A stretch of 8,408 nucleotides of DNA from M3007 sp964392655 (GCA_964392655.1 CAYMQY010000198.1:1-8408), one strand, 5' to 3'. Positions 1-6,679 are shown, counted from the stretch's first letter. Notes: generated from the letters alone by a model not told the origin. Made by a program: numbers and translations.

Positions 1-1
1 G

Positions 2-931
2 TACACTGCCGACTACGAACTGAACCCGCTGTACAGCGAAACCGTGGAAACGGAATTGAATCTGGCACAGGTCATGCGCCTCGAAAATAAAGGAAAACAA
101 AACGGACTCTTCCACGACCTGAACCAGAAACATTACCTGAGCGATGCGCTCCTGCACGGGCTGCGTGCCGGCGCTTTCATCTGCTATGCCGATGAACACC
201 TTGCTCAATTGCTCCATGCGACGCAGGTAGCAAAAATGCTTATGCGTTCCGATACAGTTGTTTCCTTCGATCACCCAGACGAAAATATCATAGTCCTGAA
301 CGACATCCGTCCGAAAGAAATTGACCTGTTTCGCGTCCGGCAGGTGTTTTACTTTGATCGCCGGAAAAAGCAATTCGGTTCACGGCTGCTGGCTGTCGCT
401 CCCCTGTTGAACAAGACCGACAACGAAGGAAAAGTGACCGGACGGACGCCTTTACTCTGGATAAAAATCTCCTCGAAAGACAACTGTGAGGCAGGCAAAA
501 TAGCCCGGAACGCCGCTTATTCCGTGCAGACGTTCATGCGTGGCAATGCACCCGAGGCGGAAGACCTGAAAACCGGAAAAGGAACCCTGGATTTGAAAAA
601 ATGGACCTTTTCGGAAGTGCATAAGCCGGCCCACAAACGCCTTTCCTCCGACTCCTACGACGTACTCGGGCAGCAGGTATTGCAAGGCCTGATCTGTACG
701 ACGGACACCATATTCGTTTACGATGCTGTTGATTTTAACGAGACAGCAACGGTTGTGGAAAACAACGCCATTGACCGCGTGGATAAAATCCGTTTCGTGC
801 AAAACTGGTACTACGACGAACGCCGGCACCGCTTCGCCATGCAGGTGGTGGCTGTAGCGCCCATGGCCGCTGTCCGGGATTCGGAAGGCAACCTGCGGTA
901 TCACAAGCCGCTGTTTTACAGCAAATACTGA
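2..931 (+). CDS. GldN/PorN-like protein with an internally duplicated domain (5'-partial)
   Basis: The reading frame is open to the left edge, so the gene starts outside the window. A GTG at 44 is the first possible internal start, but the in-frame residues before it (YTADYELNPLYSET) look like normal protein; the stop is TGA at 929-931. What is seen: 309 codons with two related segments. The first (about 134-466) contains FYFDRRKKQFGSRLLAVAPL and a following PLLW; the second (about 656-928) contains WYYDERRHRFAMQVVAVAPM and a following PLFY. Known: GldN/PorN proteins are periplasmic ring subunits of the type IX secretion/gliding machinery and share a W/YYFD...(R/K)LLGIAP...PLFW signature, normally once. 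Inferred: a GldN-family paralogue in which the domain is duplicated, possibly envelope-associated. The signal peptide, if any, is not visible. The neighbour is convergent, so no operon partner can be named. Family assignment is by motif recall only. Confidence 0.65.
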   Translation, partial: YTADYELNPLYSETVETELNLAQVMRLENKGKQNGLFHDLNQKHYLSDALLHGLRAGAFICYADEHLAQLLHATQVAKMLMRSDTVVSFDHPDENIIVLNDIRPKEIDLFRVRQVFYFDRRKKQFGSRLLAVAPLLNKTDNEGKVTGRTPLLWIKISSKDNCEAGKIARNAAYSVQTFMRGNAPEAEDLKTGKGTLDLKKWTFSEVHKPAHKRLSSDSYDVLGQQVLQGLICTTDTIFVYDAVDFNETATVVENNAIDRVDKIRFVQNWYYDERRHRFAMQVVAVAPMAAVRDSEGNLRYHKPLFYSKY

Positions 932-938
932 TCCGGGA

Positions 939-2792
939 TTACTTCAGCAAATCCCAGTAGTCCTGCTTTACCGGAAAGCCCGTTATCTGCGCTTTTTCCG
1001 CACTTTCTCGGGCCTTGGCCTTGTCGCCCAGCATGAGGTAGCAGCGGGAGCGGTTGAGCCAGGTTTCCGCCTTGTTGGGGTCAATTTCAAGCGCCTTTTC
1101 AAAATCGGACAACGCATCGCGGTACATTCGTTTGCCGTTGAACAGCGCCGTGCCGCGTCCGTTGAGCGCGTCGGCATCGTTGGGACTCAGTTCGAGCGCG
1201 CGGTTGAAGTCTGCCAGAGCCTCGTCGTAGCGTTTCAGGCGTTGGTTAGCGGTAGCGCGGATGACATAACCTTTCGGGTTGTTCGGCTCAATTTTGATAA
1301 TGTTGTCGGCGTCCGGTATGGCCGCCTCTGTGCGCCCGAGCCGGATGTAGGCCAAACTGCGGATATCGAGTGAGGCATAGTGCCCGGGATTATTCATCAG
1401 CGCAGTGTCGCAATCGGCTACTGCCCTTTCCATCAGGGCGGCATATTGTGCGGCATTCGCCGGATTTTGTGCTTGCTGATAGTAAAAGTTAGCCCGATTC
1501 GAGCGCGGTACCCAGGCCCGGGGATACTGTCGGATGACGTTCGTCCAGAGGGTTTCGGTACTTGCCCAGGTCGGAATATACCGGCTGGAGAGTATCCCGA
1601 AACCAATCGTAGCCGCGATTACCAAACCCGATTTTGCCACACCGGCATACTGGCCAGGTACCTTTTCCGCGACCAGCATGGCCAGCGCGAAGGCCAGTCC
1701 GATGTACGGCAGGTAGGTGTAGCGCTCACCGAGGATGGTGTTGCCGATAGCGATGAATTGCACCACCAGAATAATATTGATCAGGTAAAACAGCAGCCCG
1801 AAAGTCAGGGCTTTGTTTTTGCGGAAATACCAGGCAGCAGAAAGTGCCAGCAGCAGTAGCAACGGCGCAATCGTCAACATCATACCCCACTCCCCTTTGA
1901 GTGGATACGGATGAAAGGCAGCGAGGGGACTCGGCAGGAAAAAACGCCCAATGTAAGTGACCAGACCGTAGCAGCCGAAAAATAGCCGGTCGGAAAACGA
2001 GTACAACTCCAGCGAAGCCACGGCTTTTTTTGATTGAATGAGCATGGTCGCTACACCCATCGCCAGCGACAGGAGGAAAAACGGCGCTTTTTCCAACCAT
2101 ACCTTGCGCGTCGCTAGTGGCCGGTCTTTCCAGTAATCGAACAAAAGCAGGGTCAACGGAAACACCACAGCGGCGGGCTTCGACAGCAGGGAAAGCACAA
2201 AAAAACCGAGCGTCAGCCCGTAGTCCGAGCGCTTCCCGTTTTCCAGATAACGCCAGTAACGGAGCAGGGCCAGCAGGTAAAAAAAGGCGTAAAGCACGTC
2301 CTTACGCTCCGAAATCCAGGACACGGACTCCACGTGCATGGGATGCGCGGCAAACACCACGGCCGTGAACAGGGCCACCCACTCGCGTTTTCCTGACAAC
2401 AGCCAGACGAGGTAAAACACCAGTCCGGTATTGGCGACGTGCAAGGCCCAGTTGACGAAAAAGTAGGAAATCGGCTTAAGTTCGGACAGGGAATAGTTGG
2501 CAGCCAATGTCGCTACCGTGAGCGGATGGTAGTTCGATACCACCGGCTGCGAAAAGATGCCCGCCCAGTCCGGACCGCGCAGCAAGGCGTTGTTCACGAT
2601 GTAAAACTCATCGTCCCAGTTGGTAAACCCGTGTTTCAGGATTGGCCAGAAAAGGACGCCGGCGAGCGCCATGGCAGCCATCAGGACGAAAACCGTGATT
2701 GTATTTGAGCCGGATGTTGTTCCTCCCGGTCGTCCGGCAGTCCTGGGTAACGGAGAGCCCGCTGATGCTTTGTGTTGTTTTTTCTTGGACAT
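939..2792 (-). CDS. TMTC-type multi-spanning membrane glycosyltransferase with C-terminal TPRs
   Basis: A 617-residue inner-membrane protein. A basic, Ser/Gly-rich cytoplasmic N-terminus (1-30) precedes a first membrane helix (about 31-50). The loop after it carries TNWDDEFYIVNN (57-68), the acidic motif typical of GT-C/TMTC O-mannosyltransferase-like enzymes. HPMHVESVSWISERKDVL (150-167) is the second family signature. Further hydrophobic helices run to about residue 400, with GERYTYLP at 355-362. Residues about 473-609 form roughly four TPRs (e.g. RYDEALADFNRALELSPNDA). Inferred role: transfer of a sugar from a lipid-linked donor to protein or glycan on the periplasmic face; donor and acceptor are unknown. 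The frame extends upstream to 2882, but I chose the ATG at 2790-2792 because a -7 box (2819-2826) and the upstream gene's terminator lie inside that extension. The stop (939-941) is 7 bases from the convergent GldN-like stop. Confidence 0.75.
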   Translation of the reverse strand: MSKKKQHKASAGSPLPRTAGRPGGTTSGSNTITVFVLMAAMALAGVLFWPILKHGFTNWDDEFYIVNNALLRGPDWAGIFSQPVVSNYHPLTVATLAANYSLSELKPISYFFVNWALHVANTGLVFYLVWLLSGKREWVALFTAVVFAAHPMHVESVSWISERKDVLYAFFYLLALLRYWRYLENGKRSDYGLTLGFFVLSLLSKPAAVVFPLTLLLFDYWKDRPLATRKVWLEKAPFFLLSLAMGVATMLIQSKKAVASLELYSFSDRLFFGCYGLVTYIGRFFLPSPLAAFHPYPLKGEWGMMLTIAPLLLLLALSAAWYFRKNKALTFGLLFYLINIILVVQFIAIGNTILGERYTYLPYIGLAFALAMLVAEKVPGQYAGVAKSGLVIAATIGFGILSSRYIPTWASTETLWTNVIRQYPRAWVPRSNRANFYYQQAQNPANAAQYAALMERAVADCDTALMNNPGHYASLDIRSLAYIRLGRTEAAIPDADNIIKIEPNNPKGYVIRATANQRLKRYDEALADFNRALELSPNDADALNGRGTALFNGKRMYRDALSDFEKALEIDPNKAETWLNRSRCYLMLGDKAKARESAEKAQITGFPVKQDYWDLLK

Positions 2793-2818
2793 GCTCTGAT
2801 TCAGTTTTTTTCTGAAGG

Positions 2819-2826
2819 CAAACATA
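2819..2826 (-). promoter_or_regulatory. Candidate Bacteroidota -7 box for the TMTC-like gene
   Basis: The minus strand reads TATGTTTG, an exact match to the Bacteroidota sigma-ABfr -7 consensus TAnnTTTG, 26 bases before the ATG at 2792. A T-run 22 bases further upstream could serve as a weak -33 element. It gives a short leader and supports the downstream start. It is a motif match only. Confidence 0.5.
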
Positions 2827-2849
2827 ACCAAGTTTCGTACAGTGCCTGA

Positions 2850-2898
2850 AAACAAAAAGCCGTCGGCACAGTCAATCTGCACCCACGGCTTTTTGTTT
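2850..2898 (-). terminator. Intrinsic terminator after the TlpA-like gene
   Basis: A perfect 14-base inverted repeat (left arm AAACAAAAAGCCGT at 2850-2863, right arm ACGGCTTTTTGTTT at 2885-2898) encloses a 21-base loop. Read on the minus strand it lies 14 bases past the TlpA-like stop and ends in a T-rich stretch, so it should end that transcript before the TMTC-like promoter. The A-tract/T-tract symmetry could make it work in both directions. Confidence 0.8.
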
Positions 2899-2912
2899 CT
2901 ACAGGTTCAGGC

Positions 2913-3407
2913 TTATTGGCCGAGTTCCTTGATGCGTTCTTCGAGGTCCAGTTCGTCGCCGGGAGCATATCCGGTGTGCTCATACACCACGTTGCCCTTT
3001 GCGTCCAGCATGATCGTGAACGGCACCGAGGCCACGTTGGCGGCTTGCTGAAACTCCTTGTTGTAGTCGTGCAGGATGCGGTATTTCCAGCCTTTTTGCG
3101 CCACCATGGCCGGCACTTTGGCCACCGTACGCGGGTCGTCCACGCTGATCGCGACCAATTCCATGTTGTACTTTTCCTGCCATTCCTCGTAGTAGTCCTT
3201 GATGGCGTCGAGTTCTTTTTTGCAGGGGGAGCACCAGGTTGCCCAGAAACTGATGACGGTGATTTTACCGGATTTTCCGAGTTCCGTCACGTCAAGTGTT
3301 TGCCCTTCGAGGGTTTTCACTTTTGCCGCAGGCAGCGATTTGAGTTGCTGGGCAGAGAGGCTTGCGGCGCTCAGGCATACGAGAAGTGCGAGCAGTGTTT
3401 TTGTCAT
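2913..3407 (-). CDS. Exported TlpA-family thioredoxin-like protein
   Basis: A 164-residue protein with an N-terminal signal peptide (MTKTLLALLVCLSAASLSAQ, cleavage probably near 19-20), so it is periplasmic or exported. The thioredoxin fold carries the CXXC active site in FWATWCSPCKKELD (Cys59 and Cys62) and the cis-proline in ASVPF (Pro129). Known: TlpA/ResA-type proteins reduce or exchange disulfides in the envelope, for example in cytochrome c maturation or thiol repair. The partner here is unknown because no cytochrome or Dsb genes are adjacent. The frame extends to 3464, but the ATG at 3405-3407 is preferred because the signal peptide starts there and a -7 box lies at 3449-3456. It appears monocistronic, followed by a strong terminator. 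The length is that of a compact single-domain TlpA protein without the long N-terminal domain of larger Bacteroidota relatives. Confidence 0.9.
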   Translation of the reverse strand: MTKTLLALLVCLSAASLSAQQLKSLPAAKVKTLEGQTLDVTELGKSGKITVISFWATWCSPCKKELDAIKDYYEEWQEKYNMELVAISVDDPRTVAKVPAMVAQKGWKYRILHDYNKEFQQAANVASVPFTIMLDAKGNVVYEHTGYAPGDELDLEERIKELGQ

Positions 3408-3448
3408 GTTGAAAAATAGGAAGGTGAAATGTTTGAACTGAACGGGGA

Positions 3449-3456
3449 CAAAAGTA
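3449..3456 (-). promoter_or_regulatory. Candidate Bacteroidota -7 box for the TlpA-like gene
   Basis: The minus strand reads TACTTTTG, a perfect TAnnTTTG match, 41 bases before the ATG at 3407. TTCG about 20 bases further upstream is an imperfect -33 element. Transcription would start near 3442, giving a leader of about 35 bases and excluding the longer ORF start at 3464. Confidence 0.5.
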
Positions 3457-3483
3457 CGGTGCAACCCGAGTGCTGCCGAACGA

Positions 3484-3498
3484 TTAACCTCAGGTTAA
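3484..3498. promoter_or_regulatory. Short palindrome, possible operator
   Basis: TTAACCT-C-AGGTTAA is a perfect palindrome with 7-base arms around a single central base. It sits about 28 bases upstream of the TlpA-like -7 box, roughly position -50 relative to the inferred start. That spot suits an activator or repressor dimer, but no regulator is encoded nearby and the palindrome could be chance in this A/T-rich spacer. Confidence 0.3.
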
Positions 3499-3536
3499 CG
3501 AAATAAGCAACCCGCCTTCACCAAGGCTACGTCGGT

Positions 3537-3566
3537 AAACCTTCTAACCAGAAACCTTCCAACCAG
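3537..3566. repeat. Two adjacent copies of a 15-base repeat
   Basis: AAACCTTCTAACCAG (3537-3551) is followed directly by AAACCTTCCAACCAG (3552-3566), differing at one base. A weaker third unit may follow (CAACCCCTC). The repeat lies in the spacer between the lysozyme stop and the TlpA-like promoter. It has no visible coding role. Confidence 0.6.
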
Positions 3567-3575
3567 CAACCCCTC

Positions 3576-4376
3576 TCACGGCAAACACATCCTCCGAAGC
3601 GTCAGGCTATCCCCGTAAAACACGTTGAAATCCACGTCGCCGTTGATGCCGTTGACCTTGCCGCGGTCGCTGTGTTGCCAGAAATGCCACTTGCTGTCGT
3701 CGGGCATACTCAGGTCCGAGACGTGGTAGTGCGCAATCCAGAAGCAATATGGCTTGAATTCCGGCTGCTCGGCGAAGTGGTTTTTGTAAAAATCCCGGTT
3801 GGTGTACACGATGGGTTTCACGCCGTAGTAGCGCTGCACCTGATCGAGAAATGCTTTGGTGAACGTGCGCACCTGCTCGCGATTCATGCCCCGGGTTTCT
3901 TCTACATCCACCACGGGCGGCAGGTCGCCGGAGCGCAAACGCACCGTACGGGTGAAGTGCCGGGCTTGATCCGTAGGACTTAAATTGGGCAAAAAATAGT
4001 GGTAAGCCCCGCGAATGATGCCGTTTTGCCGCGCGTTTTTCCAGTTAAAATCAAACCACGTATCCTGCAGCCAGGTGCCTTCCGTGGCTTTGATGAAGGC
4101 AAAATGAATGCGTTTCTCGCCGACACGCATGGCTGCAACTCGCTCCCAGTCCACCCGGCTTTGGTAGCGGCTGACATCAATCCCGTGCACGGCATATCCG
4201 GACGGGATCCGGATGCCGAATTCCCGGTACTCCCGGTAGTGAAATGGGTAGTCGAAAATGGAAAGCACGAAATACCGAAACTGCGGGCTTATACCGAAGG
4301 CAATGGCCAGCGTAACCAACAGCGCCGGCCAGAAACCCTTGCGCGAGCGTCGCCCTTTTCCCGTTGGAAAAATCAT
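3576..4376 (-). CDS. Membrane-anchored GH25 family lysozyme (muramidase)
   Basis: A 266-residue protein. A basic N-terminus (KGRRSRKG) and one hydrophobic helix (about 14-30, possibly to 40) act as a signal anchor, placing the enzyme in the periplasm. The GH25 domain begins at HGIDVSRYQ (64-72) and continues with FAFIKATEG (92-100), GAYHYF (123-128), PVVDVEE (154-160), PIVYTNRDFY (188-197), WHFWQHS (230-236) and GDVDFN (246-251). The family's catalytic and substrate acids are visible as Asp67, Asp157 and Glu159 (DxE) and the Asp residues of GDVDFN. Known reaction: hydrolysis of the beta-1,4 bond between MurNAc and GlcNAc in peptidoglycan. The domain looks complete and no cell-wall-binding repeats follow. 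The start lies 8 bases after the stop of the PaaG-like gene, so the two are probably co-transcribed, an odd pairing. No obvious terminator follows its stop. Confidence 0.9.
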   Translation of the reverse strand: MIFPTGKGRRSRKGFWPALLVTLAIAFGISPQFRYFVLSIFDYPFHYREYREFGIRIPSGYAVHGIDVSRYQSRVDWERVAAMRVGEKRIHFAFIKATEGTWLQDTWFDFNWKNARQNGIIRGAYHYFLPNLSPTDQARHFTRTVRLRSGDLPPVVDVEETRGMNREQVRTFTKAFLDQVQRYYGVKPIVYTNRDFYKNHFAEQPEFKPYCFWIAHYHVSDLSMPDDSKWHFWQHSDRGKVNGINGDVDFNVFYGDSLTLRRMCLP

Positions 4377-4384
4377 GCGTTGCT

Positions 4385-5164
4385 TTACTCGCCTTTGAAA
4401 ACCGGTTTGCGTTTTTCCAGAAATGCCGCTACACCTTCCCGGTAGTCGTGGGTTTGGCCGGCGGCGGACTGCAATTCGTCTTCCACAGCCAGTTGGGCTG
4501 CAAAGTCATGTGCAAATGCCCGGTTGAGCGCACGTTTGGTCAAGCCCAGCCCTTTTGTTGGCATGCCGGCCAGAGTTTCCGCGATTTTCAGACTTTCCTC
4601 GGCAAATGTCTCCTCCGGAAAAACTTTCCAGATCATACCCATCGCAGCCGCGTCGGTGGCGGAAATTTTGTCGGAAAGCATCATCAGGGCCGTGGCGCGT
4701 TGCAAACCCACGAGGCGGGGGAGCGTCCAGGTGCCGCCGCTGTCGGGAATGAGGCCGATTTTGGAAAATGCCTGCGTGAACGAGGCCGATCCGGATGCAA
4801 CCGTAATGTCGCATGCCAGGGCAATATTGGCGCCCGCGCCGGCAGCCACACCGTTTACGGCGCACACGACAGGTTTTTCGAGACTGCGAATGGCCAGCAC
4901 GATCGGGTTGTATCCGGTGGAAATGATTTCCGTGAGCGACGGGCCGTTCGGGTCGGTCACTTCCTGCAGGTCTTCGCCGGCACAAAAGGCCTTGCCGCTG
5001 CCGGTCAGGTACACAGCGCGGATGGCCGGGTCGTTTTTGCAGGTTTCCAGCGCGGCAAGTATTTCCATACGCATGGCATGGTGCATGGAGTTGAACACCT
5101 GCGGGCGGTTGAATGTGATTCGCGCGACGTGGTTTTCGATGGAAAAAAGTATGTGCTCGGGCAT
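4385..5164 (-). CDS. paaG: PaaG-like crotonase-fold enoyl-CoA isomerase
   Basis: A 259-residue crotonase-superfamily enzyme. Visible are the first oxyanion-hole segment FCAGEDL (60-66), the second, NGVAAGAGANIALACD (104-119), and IGLIPDSGGTW (136-146). The glutamates used by enoyl-CoA hydratases are absent (Asn113 and Phe133 stand there), and Asp141 occupies the position of the catalytic acid of PaaG. Phrases such as YNPIV, CAVNGVAAGAGA, MIWKV and DYREGVAAFLEKR closely match remembered E. coli PaaG. Known: PaaG isomerises ring-1,2-epoxyphenylacetyl-CoA to the oxepin-CoA, or shifts enoyl-CoA double bonds, in phenylacetate degradation; it is cytoplasmic. No other paa genes are in the window, so the physiological substrate is uncertain. 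The ATG at 5162-5164 has no Shine-Dalgarno sequence. A -7 box (5236-5243) and a hairpin (5191-5223) lie upstream, and the lysozyme gene follows after 8 bases. Confidence 0.85.
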   Translation of the reverse strand: MPEHILFSIENHVARITFNRPQVFNSMHHAMRMEILAALETCKNDPAIRAVYLTGSGKAFCAGEDLQEVTDPNGPSLTEIISTGYNPIVLAIRSLEKPVVCAVNGVAAGAGANIALACDITVASGSASFTQAFSKIGLIPDSGGTWTLPRLVGLQRATALMMLSDKISATDAAAMGMIWKVFPEETFAEESLKIAETLAGMPTKGLGLTKRALNRAFAHDFAAQLAVEDELQSAAGQTHDYREGVAAFLEKRKPVFKGE

Positions 5165-5190
5165 TGTTCGAAGTAGTGTATGTGTTTATG

Positions 5191-5223
5191 AGACCTTCCA
5201 GGTTTTGAAAACCCGGGAGGTCT
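5191..5223. repeat. Large palindromic hairpin in the spacer before the paaG-like gene
   Basis: AGACCTTCC (5191-5199) pairs with GGGAGGTCT (5215-5223) with one G-U pair; after one mismatch, GGTTT (5201-5205) pairs with AAACC (5209-5213), leaving a 3-base loop. Four Ts follow on the plus strand only, so for the minus-strand genes it is a poor terminator. It may be a structured leader of the paaG-like mRNA or a copy of a dispersed intergenic palindrome. Confidence 0.7.
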
Positions 5224-5235
5224 TTTCAAGCCGCG

Positions 5236-5243
5236 CAAAGGTA
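5236..5243 (-). promoter_or_regulatory. Candidate Bacteroidota -7 box for the paaG-like/lysozyme unit
   Basis: The minus strand reads TACCTTTG, a perfect TAnnTTTG match, just past the stop of the PLP enzyme gene. No convincing -33 element is seen. If used, transcription starts near 5229 and the 5191-5223 hairpin lies in a leader of about 65 bases. Otherwise the unit may be read through from the PLP enzyme gene. Confidence 0.35.
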
Positions 5244-5253
5244 TTTCGTTTTT

Positions 5254-6534
5254 TCAGCGCTTGGCTGCGATGCTGCGAATTGCCACGACCAATTTATCCA
5301 AATCGCTTTCCGTGGTGTACACACTCGGTGTAACGCGCACGCCGTCCAGTTTTTCCCAGACAATGCCGACGGTGTGAATTTTAAATTGCTCGTACAGCGC
5401 ACCGGAAACATCACCGCCGTTTTTCCCCTCCAGCCCGAACACGCCGATGGCGCAGCCCCATTTGGGGTGCATGGAGGTGTAAAACCGGATACCCGGCACA
5501 TCGCGTACGCGCTCCATCCAGTAGTTTTTCAGGTAATGCAGCCGCTTTTGCTTTCGGGCCGTACCGATGAGGTTGTGCAGGTCGAGCGAGTAGCCCACGG
5601 CCATTTCCACCGGAAAACTGCGCGTGCCGAGGCTCTCGAATTTTCGGATGTCGTCGCCGTCGGGTTTGTCGTTGGAGAGCAGCGCCCACACGTTCGGGAT
5701 TTTTTCTTTTTTGATCCAGAGCATGCCGTTGCCGAAGGGGGCGCTGAGCCATTTGTGCAGGCTGGTGCCGAAATAGTCGCCGCCGAGTTCGGGAATTTTG
5801 TAATCCAGCAAAGCGAAAGAATGCGCGCCATCAATGACCACCTCGATGCCACGGGCGTGGGCAGCATCGGCAATACGGCGCACCGGCAGTATCTGGCCGC
5901 ACCAGTTGATGACGTGTGTGAGGTGTACGATGCGGGTTTTGTTCGTGAATTTTGACACGTACGCCTGCACGAGCGCATCTTCGTCATCGGAGGGCAAGTC
6001 AAGTTCCGTCCAAATGAGCCGGATACCGTCGCGTTTTTCGCGTTGTTTCCAGGCGTTCATCATGTTCGGGTAGTCGTATTTGCACAACACGACTTCATCG
6101 CCGGCTTTCAGATTCAGGCCGAAAATGATGGTGTTTAGGGCTTCGGTGGAATTCCGGTTCAGGGCAATTTCATTCGGGTCGGCGCCGGCAAGGGCGGCCA
6201 GGTTATAGCGCAGCGGTTCCCGGTTTTGGTCGAGCACCCGCCACATGTAGTACGACGGGGCTTCGTTGCACATCCGGTTGTAGTGATCGAGGGCTTCGAT
6301 CGAGGCTCTTGGCGCAGGCGATACGCCTCCGTTGTTCAGGTTGATGATATTCGGGCTGGTAGCATAAGCCAGGCGGACCTGGCGCCAGAACTCATCTTCC
6401 GAATCGGCGTGGAGCAAGGCATCATGCCCGGTAAGGTCCGAAGATGGGAAAAAGGCTGCCTGGGCGTTCTGGTGTAAGGCCATGCCTCCCAGCAAGGCGG
6501 CGGTTTGGCGGATAAAACTGCGGCGGTTGGTCAT
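5254..6534 (-). CDS. Tat-exported class V aminotransferase-fold PLP enzyme
   Basis: A 426-residue protein. The N-terminus has a twin-arginine signal (NRRSFIRQTAALLGGMAL) ending near residue 27, so export of the folded protein is predicted. The mature part is a fold-type I, class V PLP enzyme of the isopenicillin-N epimerase / cysteine desulfurase-like group. It shows NLNNGG (65-70), NST (128-130), VVIDGAHSF (232-240) with PLP-contacting Asp235 and His238, and TSLHKWL (257-263) with Lys261 as the likely Schiff-base lysine. The C-terminal domain ends in GVRVTPSVYTTESDLDKLV. Known members epimerise, transaminate, desulfurate or cleave amino-acid substrates; the reaction cannot be told here. There is no SufE, IscU or beta-lactam gene nearby. 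The ATG at 6532-6534 is fixed by the Tat signal. It is divergent from the lysine-rich gene across 145 bases, in which I see no exact TAnnTTTG box for this gene. Confidence 0.88.
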   Translation of the reverse strand: MTNRRSFIRQTAALLGGMALHQNAQAAFFPSSDLTGHDALLHADSEDEFWRQVRLAYATSPNIINLNNGGVSPAPRASIEALDHYNRMCNEAPSYYMWRVLDQNREPLRYNLAALAGADPNEIALNRNSTEALNTIIFGLNLKAGDEVVLCKYDYPNMMNAWKQREKRDGIRLIWTELDLPSDDEDALVQAYVSKFTNKTRIVHLTHVINWCGQILPVRRIADAAHARGIEVVIDGAHSFALLDYKIPELGGDYFGTSLHKWLSAPFGNGMLWIKKEKIPNVWALLSNDKPDGDDIRKFESLGTRSFPVEMAVGYSLDLHNLIGTARKQKRLHYLKNYWMERVRDVPGIRFYTSMHPKWGCAIGVFGLEGKNGGDVSGALYEQFKIHTVGIVWEKLDGVRVTPSVYTTESDLDKLVVAIRSIAAKR

Positions 6535-6679
6535 CCTGTTTTTTTCCTCAAAGGAAATCCGATCCGCGGAATTCCGGTACGTTTTCCATTAAAATTCTGT
6601 TAAGGCTCCACAACGCCCGTACCGTGCAAGCCGTTTGGGCGTACAAATGTCCTTCACAAACAAATTCGTTTTTCAAACT

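Noticed and set aside
935..955. GGGATT/AATCCC inverted repeat between the convergent GldN-like and TMTC-like stops, considered as a shared terminator
   Set aside because: The 6-base stem has a 9-base loop, has no T-tail in either direction and overlaps the last codons of the TMTC-like gene.
3514..3527. Small hairpin GCCTT-CACC-AAGGC considered as the lysozyme terminator
   Set aside because: The stem is only 5 base pairs and is followed on the minus strand by GGGTTGC rather than a T-run.
4364..5176. Long plus-strand ORF opposite the paaG-like gene
   Set aside because: It has no recognisable domain and a His/Gly/Arg-rich shadow composition, and the opposite strand encodes an unmistakable crotonase-fold enzyme.
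6613..6642. ACGCCC/GGGCGT inverted repeat in the divergent promoter region
   Set aside because: Arms of 6 bases spaced 18 apart are easily chance at this GC content, and no promoter box is aligned with them.
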